Positions 1 to 5,249 of a stretch of 5,728 nt of DNA are shown here, in pieces. Source of the stretch: Pontiella sp. (lineage in GTDB: Bacteria > Verrucomicrobiota > Kiritimatiellia > Kiritimatiellales > Pontiellaceae); contig JAOZKS010000177.1 in assembly GCA_029935255.1 (NCBI GenBank), positions 1 through 5,728 of the forward strand. The letters run 5' to 3'. The position numbers and the translations under genes were made by a program. Numbering within the stretch: position 1 is the first letter of the stretch; every line of letters begins with the position of its first letter. The notes below the pieces were generated by a model. That model did not search any database. It worked only from the letters and a program-made list of their open reading frames with translations, and was not told the origin of the DNA.

Positions 1-548
1 CAAACGTTGATGCCGAGAATCAGCAGACCAATACCCCAGCTAGTTGCAAAGCCGATGCCGGTGAATCCATCGGAATTTTCTGTGATCCCACCCATCTGAA
101 TCGCCAAGTCGCGTGCGGCTCCGGCGGCCAACCCATATTGGGGAAAGTGCCAAATGACGGATGCCATTACCGTACCCAGCGCCCAGAGGAAGATGAGCGG
201 CTTATTGATTTCACGGCCAAAGGCTTTATACGGACGTTCGCCCGTCGTGAGCACCACCTTGCCCAGCGCGCCCAGCATCATGATGCCGAGGAACATGGCC
301 AGTGGCTGAACCCACAGAAGGGAATATCCATAGTATGCGCCCGCCACAATCGAAGCGGCCGCGCTGCCGGCACCCAGTGTCATTGCGCTTTGGAGCAGGC
401 CGGGACCTGTGCGTTTCAGATAGCCTTTGACCTTTGTACCAAGCGGCGCCGTTTCCAGAGCATCCAACTCAGCAACCTCTTTGGCCAGAATTTCGGGATC
501 CCACTTGCTGGTCATCGGGAGGCCTTTTTGTTCTTTATCTTCGCCCAT
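1..548 (-). CDS. Nramp-like membrane transporter, N-terminal part (3' end beyond window)
   Basis: Integral membrane protein of the Nramp (divalent metal/proton symporter) superfamily; 182 codons are visible and the rest lies past the left edge. Seen: a hydrophilic N-terminus (residues 1-45), then GPGLL (48-52) opening a first membrane segment, YGYSLLW (73-79), a second hydrophobic stretch (about 78-103), the loop TTGERPY, a third (about 118-140) and the beginning of a fourth near the edge. The GPxLL...YGYSLLW frame aligns without gaps to my memory of TM1 of canonical Nramp proteins, but the metal-binding DPGN is GAGS here (59-62), so substrate and even metal transport are uncertain. I chose the ATG at 546-548 over the in-frame ATG 33 bp downstream because AGAAGGA lies 8 nt before it. 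It starts 17 bp after the dehydrogenase stop, so the two are probably co-transcribed. Family call fairly sure; substrate unknown. Confidence 0.75.
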   Translation of the reverse strand, partial: MGEDKEQKGLPMTSKWDPEILAKEVAELDALETAPLGTKVKGYLKRTGPGLLQSAMTLGAGSAAASIVAGAYYGYSLLWVQPLAMFLGIMMLGALGKVVLTTGERPYKAFGREINKPLIFLWALGTVMASVIWHFPQYGLAAGAARDLAIQMGGITENSDGFTGIGFATSWGIGLLILGINV

Positions 549-565
549 GGTTTTATTCCTTCTGT

Positions 566-1711
566 TTAACGATACGATTTCGACATATCCACTTTCGCGG
601 CGGTTCTTAAATTCGTGCGCGGAGTGGATTCCGCTACAGCCTGTTTGATCCGGGTCTCGTAGGCCTCGGCATCGAGCGGAAGTTCCACGACGCTGTCCGT
701 CCATGTGGAATAGATCATGGCACCGGCCAGTTCCAACGACTTGATGCCCTCCTCGATGGGGGAGATCAGTGCGGCACCCTCAGTGATGGCTTCGACAAAG
801 TTGGAGAGGATAATGGCGTGCTGGTTAACGGGCTGGGTGGGTTCGAAAACCTCTTCCATGGTTTCGGGTAGGCCGAACATTTCGTCGGTCGAGCGGCTGA
901 AGGCCGCGACGGAGCCGCTGCATTGCGTGAGTGTGGCTTTGCTTCCGTCGGTTTTCAGGGTGCCAAGGTCGCCAACGATTTCAAGACGGTTCACTCCGGG
1001 CGCTTCGCCGGTGCTGGCGACCACGAGGCCGGTTGCACCATTCGGGAATTCCATGTAGGCCGTTGCCTCGTCCTCCACATCGAGGTCGTGGTACTTGCCG
1101 AACGAGCAGAAGCCACGGATGCGTTCGGGCATTCCAACGAGCCACTGGAGCACATCGAGATTATGCGGACATTGGTTCATCAGCACGCCGCCGCCATCGC
1201 CCGCCCAAGTGGCACGCCATGCGCTGGACTGGAAGTAGATTTCCGGGCGGAACCAATTGGTCATCGTCCAAGAAACACGTTGGAGCTTTCCGATGGCGCC
1301 TTCATCGATCCACCCCTTCAGCTTGGCGTAGCAGGGGTTGGTGCGCTGGTTCAGCATAATGCCAACAACCTGATCGTTGTGCTGGCGGGCCGCAAGGATT
1401 CGCTCGGCTTCGGCTTTGTGGCAGGCGAGCGGTTTTTCCATCATCAGATGCAATCCGGCTTCCAAGGCCTGAATACCCAGCGAGGCATGCAGGGCGGTGG
1501 GCAGGGCAATCAATACCGCATCGACCAATCCCGATTCGATCAGCGCTGATCCATTATCAAAGCAGGCAATTCCCTGTGCCTTGAAATCATCCATGGATTC
1601 GATGGGTTGATTTGCAACCGCAATGAGCTCGCAGTTTTCGATTAAACCATCCTGAATATTTTTTGCATGGACGCGGCCAATGTTGCCCAGTCCGATAATT
1701 CCAAATTTCAC
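566..1711 (-). CDS. Gfo/Idh/MocA family NAD(P)-dependent oxidoreductase
   Basis: Cytoplasmic dehydrogenase of 381 residues, a normal length for the family, which oxidises or reduces hydroxyl/keto groups of sugars, inositols and their acids. Seen: an N-terminal Rossmann fold with GLGNIG (7-12), the family hallmark EKP (92-94, Lys94 expected to contact cofactor and substrate), and the C-terminal-domain motif GGGVLMNQCPHNLD (173-186) with the likely catalytic His183. The family's usual Asp in that motif is Asn179, a variant I recall from one subgroup. The start is GTG (1709-1711), supported by AGGGGG five bases upstream and by the Rossmann motif falling at residue 7. The Shine-Dalgarno lies inside a 33-bp inverted repeat. 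It is followed after 17 bp by the Nramp-like transporter and preceded by a ROK repressor, which suggests a sugar-inducible unit. The substrate cannot be deduced from sequence; membership in the family is very secure. Confidence 0.9.
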   Translation of the reverse strand: MKFGIIGLGNIGRVHAKNIQDGLIENCELIAVANQPIESMDDFKAQGIACFDNGSALIESGLVDAVLIALPTALHASLGIQALEAGLHLMMEKPLACHKAEAERILAARQHNDQVVGIMLNQRTNPCYAKLKGWIDEGAIGKLQRVSWTMTNWFRPEIYFQSSAWRATWAGDGGGVLMNQCPHNLDVLQWLVGMPERIRGFCSFGKYHDLDVEDEATAYMEFPNGATGLVVASTGEAPGVNRLEIVGDLGTLKTDGSKATLTQCSGSVAAFSRSTDEMFGLPETMEEVFEPTQPVNQHAIILSNFVEAITEGAALISPIEEGIKSLELAGAMIYSTWTDSVVELPLDAEAYETRIKQAVAESTPRTNLRTAAKVDMSKSYR

Positions 1712-1717
1712 GAAAAC

Positions 1718-1750
1718 CCCCTATTTGTAATCTAAAGTTACAATTAGGGG
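1718..1750. promoter_or_regulatory. 33-bp inverted repeat, probable operator of the dehydrogenase operon
   Basis: Two 13-bp arms, CCCCTATTTGTAA and TTACAATTAGGGG, are complementary apart from one position and separated by TCTAAAG. The element lies between the ROK gene and the dehydrogenase start, overlaps a candidate -10 box and includes the dehydrogenase Shine-Dalgarno. A dyad over a promoter immediately downstream of a repressor gene is a typical operator layout, so ROK binding is my inference. As RNA it could also fold and hide the ribosome site. Confidence 0.6.
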
Positions 1751-1763
1751 CGGGCTGTGTCAA
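1735..1763 (-). promoter_or_regulatory. Candidate promoter for dehydrogenase-transporter operon
   Basis: Read on the minus strand, a perfect -35 hexamer TTGACA (1758-1763) is followed after 17 bp by TAACTT (1735-1740), a poor -10 (3 of 6). The -35 sits in a small dyad, GCTGT-4-ACAGC (1754-1767), and the -10 lies in the centre of the 33-bp inverted repeat. Position and spacing fit a repressible promoter, but the -10 is weak and the call is provisional. Confidence 0.4.
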
Positions 1764-1781
1764 CAGCGGAGTTCTAAGGAT

Positions 1782-2963
1782 TTAGGGTAGCGAGCGTGTG
1801 AGTGGAACGGGGTTGTTCAGGACGGCTTCAAGGACCAGGTAGGCCGCCCCGAAAACACTATCATCACGTCCGGAAATCTTAACCTTTACATTGTCTCGCA
1901 GATGCTTCAACGCACGCTGGTCGACTGTGGTTCGGGTTTTTTCCAAGATGAAAGGAAGAATCGGCCGGATGGCTCCGCCAAGAACCACGCAGTCGAGGTT
2001 AAACAGGTTTACGAGGTTTGCAATGCCGAGCCCCAGCATTTCTGAAATTTCGTCAATAACGGCGCCCAGTTCCGAGTCGCCAGTGCGAAGCAATCGGGCG
2101 ACTTCCTCGAGATCAATATGGGGTTGTCCCGTTTTGCGTTCAAAGGCGGGTAATCCTACTTCCGTGACCCAGCAGCCTCGGTCGCCGCACGTGCACGGTT
2201 CACCATCTGGACGGATCTTCATATGTCCGGCCTGTCCGGCAAATCCACCGCTGCCGCGGAAAATTTTCCTATCGAGGATTAATCCGGCGGCCATACCTGC
2301 ACCAATGCTGAGATAGGCAAGGTTGCGGGCGGTAAATCGGTCGGCATAGGCGTAGTAGCCCAGCGCGGCCGTGTTGGCTTCGTTGTCGAGGTAGACGGTC
2401 AAACCAAAGGTTGATTCCCACATTGATTTGAAGGGGATGTCGTTCCAGTTGAGTGTCGGGGCATAGATCAGGCTTCCGGCCTCGGCATCCACCAGTCCTG
2501 CCAGGCCAAGGCCGATGCCGAGTGGTTTAAGGTTTTCCGCTTTTCCCCAGTCCAATGCGGTCTGGACTAATTGTTCGGCCATGGCAATGATTTCTTTCTG
2601 CGGGAGCGATGGACGGATCTGGGGGGATTCTTCCCAAAGTATATTTCCCTTGAAGTCCACGACAATAACGCTGATGCGGTTGATGTCGATCTCTGCGCCG
2701 ATGGCAAAGCCGCCGTTGGGAGCGAGTTCGAGCAGAAGGCCGGGGCGGCCTGCGCCTTCGCGGCGGTATTCGGTTTCGACCACGAGGCCTGCCTTCAGCA
2801 GTTCGGTCACAATATTCGATGCCGTGTTGCGCGTGGTTCCCAGCTCCTTGGCCAGATCGGCGCGAGCCAGTGTTCCGCGATCACGCAGTAGCTTGAGGAA
2901 GGCCGACATGTTTAGCCGCCGCACGGTCAGTTGGTCTGCCTTTTTGTCGTTTATAGGTTGCAT
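1782..2963 (-). CDS. ROK-family transcriptional repressor (XylR/NagC type)
   Basis: Sugar-responsive DNA-binding protein of 393 residues, the usual length for ROK repressors as opposed to ROK kinases (about 300). Seen: an N-terminal winged helix-turn-helix (about 15-75; helices around ARADLAKELGTTRNTASNIV, wing EGAGRPG), then an actin-like sugar-kinase fold with GLGLAGLVD (151-159), DNEAN (193-197), SIGAGMAAGLIL (219-230) and a zinc-binding cluster, His247 with Cys257, Cys259 and Cys264 (CTCGDRGC). Two residues argue against kinase activity: the catalytic Asp of the usual NDAN is Glu195, and the Glu of the usual GExGH sugar-contact motif is Gln243. The ATG is preceded by an (AG)13 tract that provides the ribosome site. 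It lies 105 bp downstream of a lacI-type gene and 70 bp upstream of the dehydrogenase it may control. The ligand is unknown; a sugar or sugar acid is likely. Confidence 0.88.
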   Translation of the reverse strand: MQPINDKKADQLTVRRLNMSAFLKLLRDRGTLARADLAKELGTTRNTASNIVTELLKAGLVVETEYRREGAGRPGLLLELAPNGGFAIGAEIDINRISVIVVDFKGNILWEESPQIRPSLPQKEIIAMAEQLVQTALDWGKAENLKPLGIGLGLAGLVDAEAGSLIYAPTLNWNDIPFKSMWESTFGLTVYLDNEANTAALGYYAYADRFTARNLAYLSIGAGMAAGLILDRKIFRGSGGFAGQAGHMKIRPDGEPCTCGDRGCWVTEVGLPAFERKTGQPHIDLEEVARLLRTGDSELGAVIDEISEMLGLGIANLVNLFNLDCVVLGGAIRPILPFILEKTRTTVDQRALKHLRDNVKVKISGRDDSVFGAAYLVLEAVLNNPVPLTRSLP

Positions 2964-2968
2964 GGAAA

Positions 2969-2994
2969 CTCTCTCTCTCTCTCTCTCTCTCTCT
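2969..2994. repeat. (CT)13 dinucleotide microsatellite in ROK leader
   Basis: Thirteen uninterrupted CT units; on the coding strand of the ROK gene this is (AG)13, ending five bases (TTTCC) before the ATG. The tract therefore supplies the purine-rich Shine-Dalgarno (GAGAG) itself. No in-frame start lies upstream, so copy-number change would alter leader length, ribosome binding or promoter geometry rather than reading frame. Perfect dinucleotide tracts this long are rare in bacterial genomes and prone to slippage. Confidence 0.9.
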
Positions 2995-3022
2995 TTATGC
3001 CTTTAGCAAACCATACTGCCAC
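2994..3022 (-). promoter_or_regulatory. Weak candidate promoter for ROK gene
   Basis: On the minus strand GTGGCA (3017-3022, 4 of 6 matches to a -35) and CATAAA (2994-2999, 4 of 6 to a -10) are 17 bp apart. The -10 touches the start of the AG tract, so transcription would begin within the repeat. The rest of the 105-bp gap (2964-3068) shows no clear terminator after the lacI-type gene, so read-through is equally possible. Confidence 0.2.
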
Positions 3023-3068
3023 GTTTGCACGGTGTGTAAAAGCCCTTCGTCAAACTCCAGCCAATTCA

Positions 3069-4028
3069 CTAGGTGGTTTGGCGGATGACGAGTTTGCAGG
3101 GAAGAGGACTTTCTTTGGGCGGGGATGAATGGATGACTGCGGTGAATGCCTCTTCCACAATCTGTTCAATGGGCTGTTGGATGGTGGTGATGGCGGGGAT
3201 GAATTGTTCGGCAACGGCGATGTCGTCGAAGCCGGAGACGGCGATTTGCTCCGGCACGGCAATACCCCGGATGTGAAGGGCATGCAGCGCTCCCATTGCA
3301 ATTTGATCGGTTGCGCAGATGAGTGTGTCCACCTCGGATTTTAGATGGGTGGCAATTTTCATTCCGACCGTAAAAGCGTCTTGCTCGCTGGATTCCTCGG
3401 TAGGCAATTCCAGACCCCGACGCTTTGCCGCATGTTTTAGAGCCGTTCGCCGGATGCCATGGGCGGGAAGCGTGGATGAAATATACATCGGGCGCTTTCG
3501 GCCGCGTTCGATAATATGATCGATCAGCAGGAGCGCGGCTTCGTCTTCGTTCACGGTCACGCGTACGCTCTGTTCCTCGGGGTTGCCATGTCCGATCCGC
3601 GCAACCGGCAGGTTTTTGAAATGGTGCAACCACGTGGCTTCCAGATCGGTTCCGATCACGATCAATCCGTCGAGGGCATGTTTATACAGCGATTGCAGGT
3701 CCTGTTCGTTAGGGGTTCGGTTCAGGAACCCGGCCAGCACCAATGAATAATTATGTTCATGGGCCTGTGTTTGGATCTGTTTGATCAGCGCACCGAAAAA
3801 GGGGTCGTTGAAATCATATACCGTGACGCCAATGGTTTTGGTGGGTTTTCCCTTCAGGGAAAGGGCGGCGGCACTGGGGACGTAGCCCATTTCCTTGCTG
3901 GCCCGCAAGACACGTGCACTCGTGGCGGGCGAAATTCCGATTTCCTCCGCCCGTCCGGACAGGACGCGCGAGACGAGCGCAATGGATACGCCCAGCTTTT
4001 CTGCTATCTGTTTTTGGCTAACGGCCAT
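3069..4028 (-). CDS. LacI-family transcriptional repressor
   Basis: Sugar-responsive regulator of 319 residues, slightly short for the family (about 330-340). Seen: an N-terminal LacI helix-turn-helix (residues 3-25, QKQIAEKLGVS then LVSRVLSG), the conserved GYVPSAAALSLKG (48-60) leading into the hinge helix, then a periplasmic-binding-protein-like domain starting TIGVTVYDFNDPFF, with LDGLIVIGTD, a typical ATDQIAMGALHAL stretch and VSGFDD near the C-terminal lobe. The ATG at 4026-4028 is preceded by GAGG seven bases upstream. That ribosome site overlaps a 14-bp palindrome, and a second copy lies in front of the divergent uronate-type operon, so the protein probably represses both itself and that operon and is released by a pathway sugar acid such as KDG (inferred, untested). 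Family certain; effector inferred from neighbours only. Confidence 0.93.
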   Translation of the reverse strand: MAVSQKQIAEKLGVSIALVSRVLSGRAEEIGISPATSARVLRASKEMGYVPSAAALSLKGKPTKTIGVTVYDFNDPFFGALIKQIQTQAHEHNYSLVLAGFLNRTPNEQDLQSLYKHALDGLIVIGTDLEATWLHHFKNLPVARIGHGNPEEQSVRVTVNEDEAALLLIDHIIERGRKRPMYISSTLPAHGIRRTALKHAAKRRGLELPTEESSEQDAFTVGMKIATHLKSEVDTLICATDQIAMGALHALHIRGIAVPEQIAVSGFDDIAVAEQFIPAITTIQQPIEQIVEEAFTAVIHSSPPKESPLPCKLVIRQTT

Positions 4029-4036
4029 AGGATTAC

Positions 4037-4050
4037 CTCAAACTATTGAG
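4037..4050. promoter_or_regulatory. LacI-type operator, copy 1 (lacI-proximal)
   Basis: CTCAAACTATTGAG is a dyad with five matching outer base pairs on each side. It lies 8 bp upstream of the lacI-type start codon and overlaps its Shine-Dalgarno. Its left half, CTCAAAC, is identical to that of copy 2, whose centre is 77 bp away. Even-spaced dyads of this size suit a LacI dimer; binding is inferred. Confidence 0.65.
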
Positions 4051-4068
4051 ACAGTGGTTTTTTGAGTT

Positions 4069-4097
4069 TTAAAAAGCAAGTTTTAGCTTGTGATAAT
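4069..4097 (+). promoter_or_regulatory. Candidate promoter for the uronate-type operon
   Basis: TTAAAA (4069-4074, 4 of 6 to a -35), 17 bp, then GATAAT (4092-4097, 5 of 6 to a -10) preceded by an extended TGT. Transcription would begin near 4104, placing operator copy 2 just downstream of the start, where a bound LacI protein would block the polymerase. The surrounding sequence is markedly AT-rich compared with the genes. Confidence 0.45.
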
Positions 4098-4114
4098 CTT
4101 AGATAAGCATTATC
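4092..4114. repeat. Imperfect inverted repeat inside the divergent intergenic region
   Basis: GATAAT-CTTA-GA-TAAG-C-ATTATC forms two nested arm pairs of 6 and 4 bp with a single unpaired C. It covers the candidate -10 box and touches the first base of operator copy 2. The 2-base centre is too tight for a normal RNA hairpin, so a DNA-level role, or simply two promoters facing each other, is more likely. Confidence 0.45.
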
Positions 4115-4127
4115 TCAAACATTTGAG
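4114..4127. promoter_or_regulatory. LacI-type operator, copy 2 (operon-proximal)
   Basis: CTCAAACATTTGAG is a near-perfect dyad with six matching outer base pairs each side and CA at the centre. It ends 22 bp before the SDR start codon and lies downstream of the candidate promoter. Sharing its half-site with copy 1 across the intergenic region supports one repressor acting on both divergent genes, possibly by a DNA loop. Confidence 0.7.
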
Positions 4128-4140
4128 GAAAAATATAACC

Positions 4141-4146
4141 GGAGAG
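4141..4146 (+). promoter_or_regulatory. Shine-Dalgarno that fixes the SDR start
   Basis: GGAGAG ends three bases before the ATG at 4150. An in-frame GTG at 4090 would extend the protein by 20 residues, but it has no comparable site and would put coding sequence through the promoter and operator. The extension also precedes the point where the SDR fold normally begins. Confidence 0.65.
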
Positions 4147-4149
4147 ACT

Positions 4150-4965
4150 ATGAAAAATCTATTTGAACTATCGGACCAAATAATTGCCGTAACCGGCGCG
4201 GCAGGTGTGCTGGCCGGAGGGACCGCAAAATATCTCCAAGGGCAGGGCGCATTCATCATCTATCTCGACCTCTTCCAGGAGAAGGTGGACGAAACCGTTG
4301 CTGAAGCTAAAAAGATTTCCGACAAATGCTGCGGCTACGCCTGCAATGTGCTCGACCAAGCCGCCCTCGACGCGGTCTACGAAAAAATCATGGTCGACCT
4401 CGGTCGCATCGACGTACTCATCAACGGTGCGGGCGGCAACATGCCCGGTGCCACGATCGGCCCCGATCAGGATGTCTTTGATCTTCAAATGGATGACTAT
4501 TCCAAAGTGCTCGACCTAAACCTCAAAGGAACCGTCATGCCCACGATGACCTTCGCCAAAGCGTTCAAGGCGCAAGGCTCCGGTTGCGTGGTCAACTTTT
4601 CATCCATGTCCGCCGCGCAGACCCTCACCCGAGTGCTGGGCTACTCCAACGCCAAAGCCGCCATTGATAACTTTACCAAATGGATGGCCACCGAAATGGC
4701 CATTAAATACGGCGACGGCATTCGCGTCAACGCCATCGCCCCCGGCTTTTTCATCAGCCACCAAAACCGCGCATTGCTCATCAACGAAGACGGTTCCTAC
4801 ACCGAGCGCGGTCAGCAGGTGATCAACAAAACCCCCTTCCGTCGCTTTGGCGAGCAAGATGAAGTCTACGGCACCATTCATTTCCTTATCTCGGAAGCCG
4901 CAAAATTTGTCAGTGGGGCGGTTGTTCCCGTCGATGGCGGATTTTCTGCATTCACCGGCGTCTAG
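4150..4965 (+). CDS. uxuB: SDR-family D-mannonate oxidoreductase / fructuronate reductase-like
   Basis: NAD(P)-dependent short-chain dehydrogenase of 271 residues, expected to interconvert D-fructuronate and D-mannonate in hexuronate breakdown. Seen: the cofactor loop TGAAGVLAG (15-23), Asp40 at the end of the second strand (favouring NAD), NGAGGN (92-97), Asn124, Ser152, Tyr165 and Lys169, the complete catalytic tetrad with correct spacing, then IAPGFFISHQNRALL (196-210) and a C-terminus reading VPVDGGFSAFTGV. The GAGGN, PGFF..QNR.LL and GGFSA..GV signatures resemble my memory of the Bacillus-type SDR mannonate oxidoreductase (UxuB/YjmF). A KduD-like or other sugar-acid dehydrogenase is the main alternative. 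It is first in an operon with a KDG-kinase remnant and a KDPG aldolase, which fits the uronate route, and it is probably controlled by the divergent LacI-type gene. SDR family certain; exact substrate moderate. Confidence 0.7.
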   Translation: MKNLFELSDQIIAVTGAAGVLAGGTAKYLQGQGAFIIYLDLFQEKVDETVAEAKKISDKCCGYACNVLDQAALDAVYEKIMVDLGRIDVLINGAGGNMPGATIGPDQDVFDLQMDDYSKVLDLNLKGTVMPTMTFAKAFKAQGSGCVVNFSSMSAAQTLTRVLGYSNAKAAIDNFTKWMATEMAIKYGDGIRVNAIAPGFFISHQNRALLINEDGSYTERGQQVINKTPFRRFGEQDEVYGTIHFLISEAAKFVSGAVVPVDGGFSAFTGV

Positions 4966-4984
4966 TTTTTTCAGGTGATTCCCC

Positions 4985-5239
4985 ATGAGCGCACTTAGTT
5001 TAAACCCCGTTGGCGAATGCCGCTACGATATTCTATCCATGGGCGAAGTCATGCTTCGCCTCGACCCCGGCGAAGGCCGGATCCGCACCGCGCGGAAATT
5101 CCGTGCGTGGGAGGGTGGAGGCGAATACAATGTCGCGCACGGTGCGCTTGCCATGACGACCCCCGGCGATACCACCATGGCCTCCCTCGCCGAAGTCGAA
5201 AAAATGGTGGCCGGTGCCGGAGCGCGGGTGGACCGCTAG
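4985..5239 (+). pseudogene. kdgK: KDG-kinase-type PfkB sugar kinase with internal in-frame deletion
   Basis: Only 84 residues where this kinase family usually has about 340-370. Residues 14-51 match the family N-terminus (YDILSMGEVMLRLDPGEG, then WEGGGEYNVA, the first PfkB signature that helps bind sugar). Residues 52-84 match the extreme C-terminus (HGALAMTTPGDTTMASLAEVE to the end). The join falls at about 5132-5143. Missing is everything between, including the second PfkB signature with GGGDSF and the catalytic Asp, and the ATP pocket, so phosphorylation of 2-keto-3-deoxygluconate is not expected from this product. Start, stop, frame and flanking ribosome sites (19 bp after the SDR, 10 bp before the aldolase) are intact, pointing to a clean, recent deletion or to an assembly collapse. 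The family match is from memory but both ends fit well. Confidence 0.8.
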
Positions 5240-5249
5240 GAGAAAAATC

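Noticed and set aside
923..1549. 208-codon open frame on the plus strand
   Set aside because: It lies wholly opposite the dehydrogenase, whose motifs are clear. The translation shows no recognisable fold and there is no ribosome site of note.
1718..1750. Reading the 33-bp inverted repeat as a terminator for the ROK gene
   Set aside because: The stem is strong, but only a run of four T follows it on the minus strand and it overlaps a promoter and ribosome site, so an operator fits better. Attenuation is not excluded.
2515..3006. 163-codon plus-strand frame ending in a Ser-Leu repeat
   Set aside because: The SLSLSL tail is only the (CT)13 tract being translated; the rest is opposite the ROK gene and reads like low-complexity shadow sequence.
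3001..3068. Terminator or small RNA between the lacI-type and ROK genes
   Set aside because: I found no stable GC-rich hairpin followed by a T tract, and no convincing stem in this stretch.
3166..3633. 155-codon minus-strand frame rich in Arg and His
   Set aside because: It is an out-of-frame reading within the LacI-type gene, whose own frame carries all the family motifs.
4053..4066. Possible third LacI operator around the TTTGAG half-site
   Set aside because: Only the right half matches; the left half AGTGGTT shows no dyad.
4090..4149. Upstream GTG start adding 20 residues to the SDR
   Set aside because: It would translate through the promoter and operator and lacks a Shine-Dalgarno; the ATG at 4150 has GGAGAG and begins right before the SDR fold.
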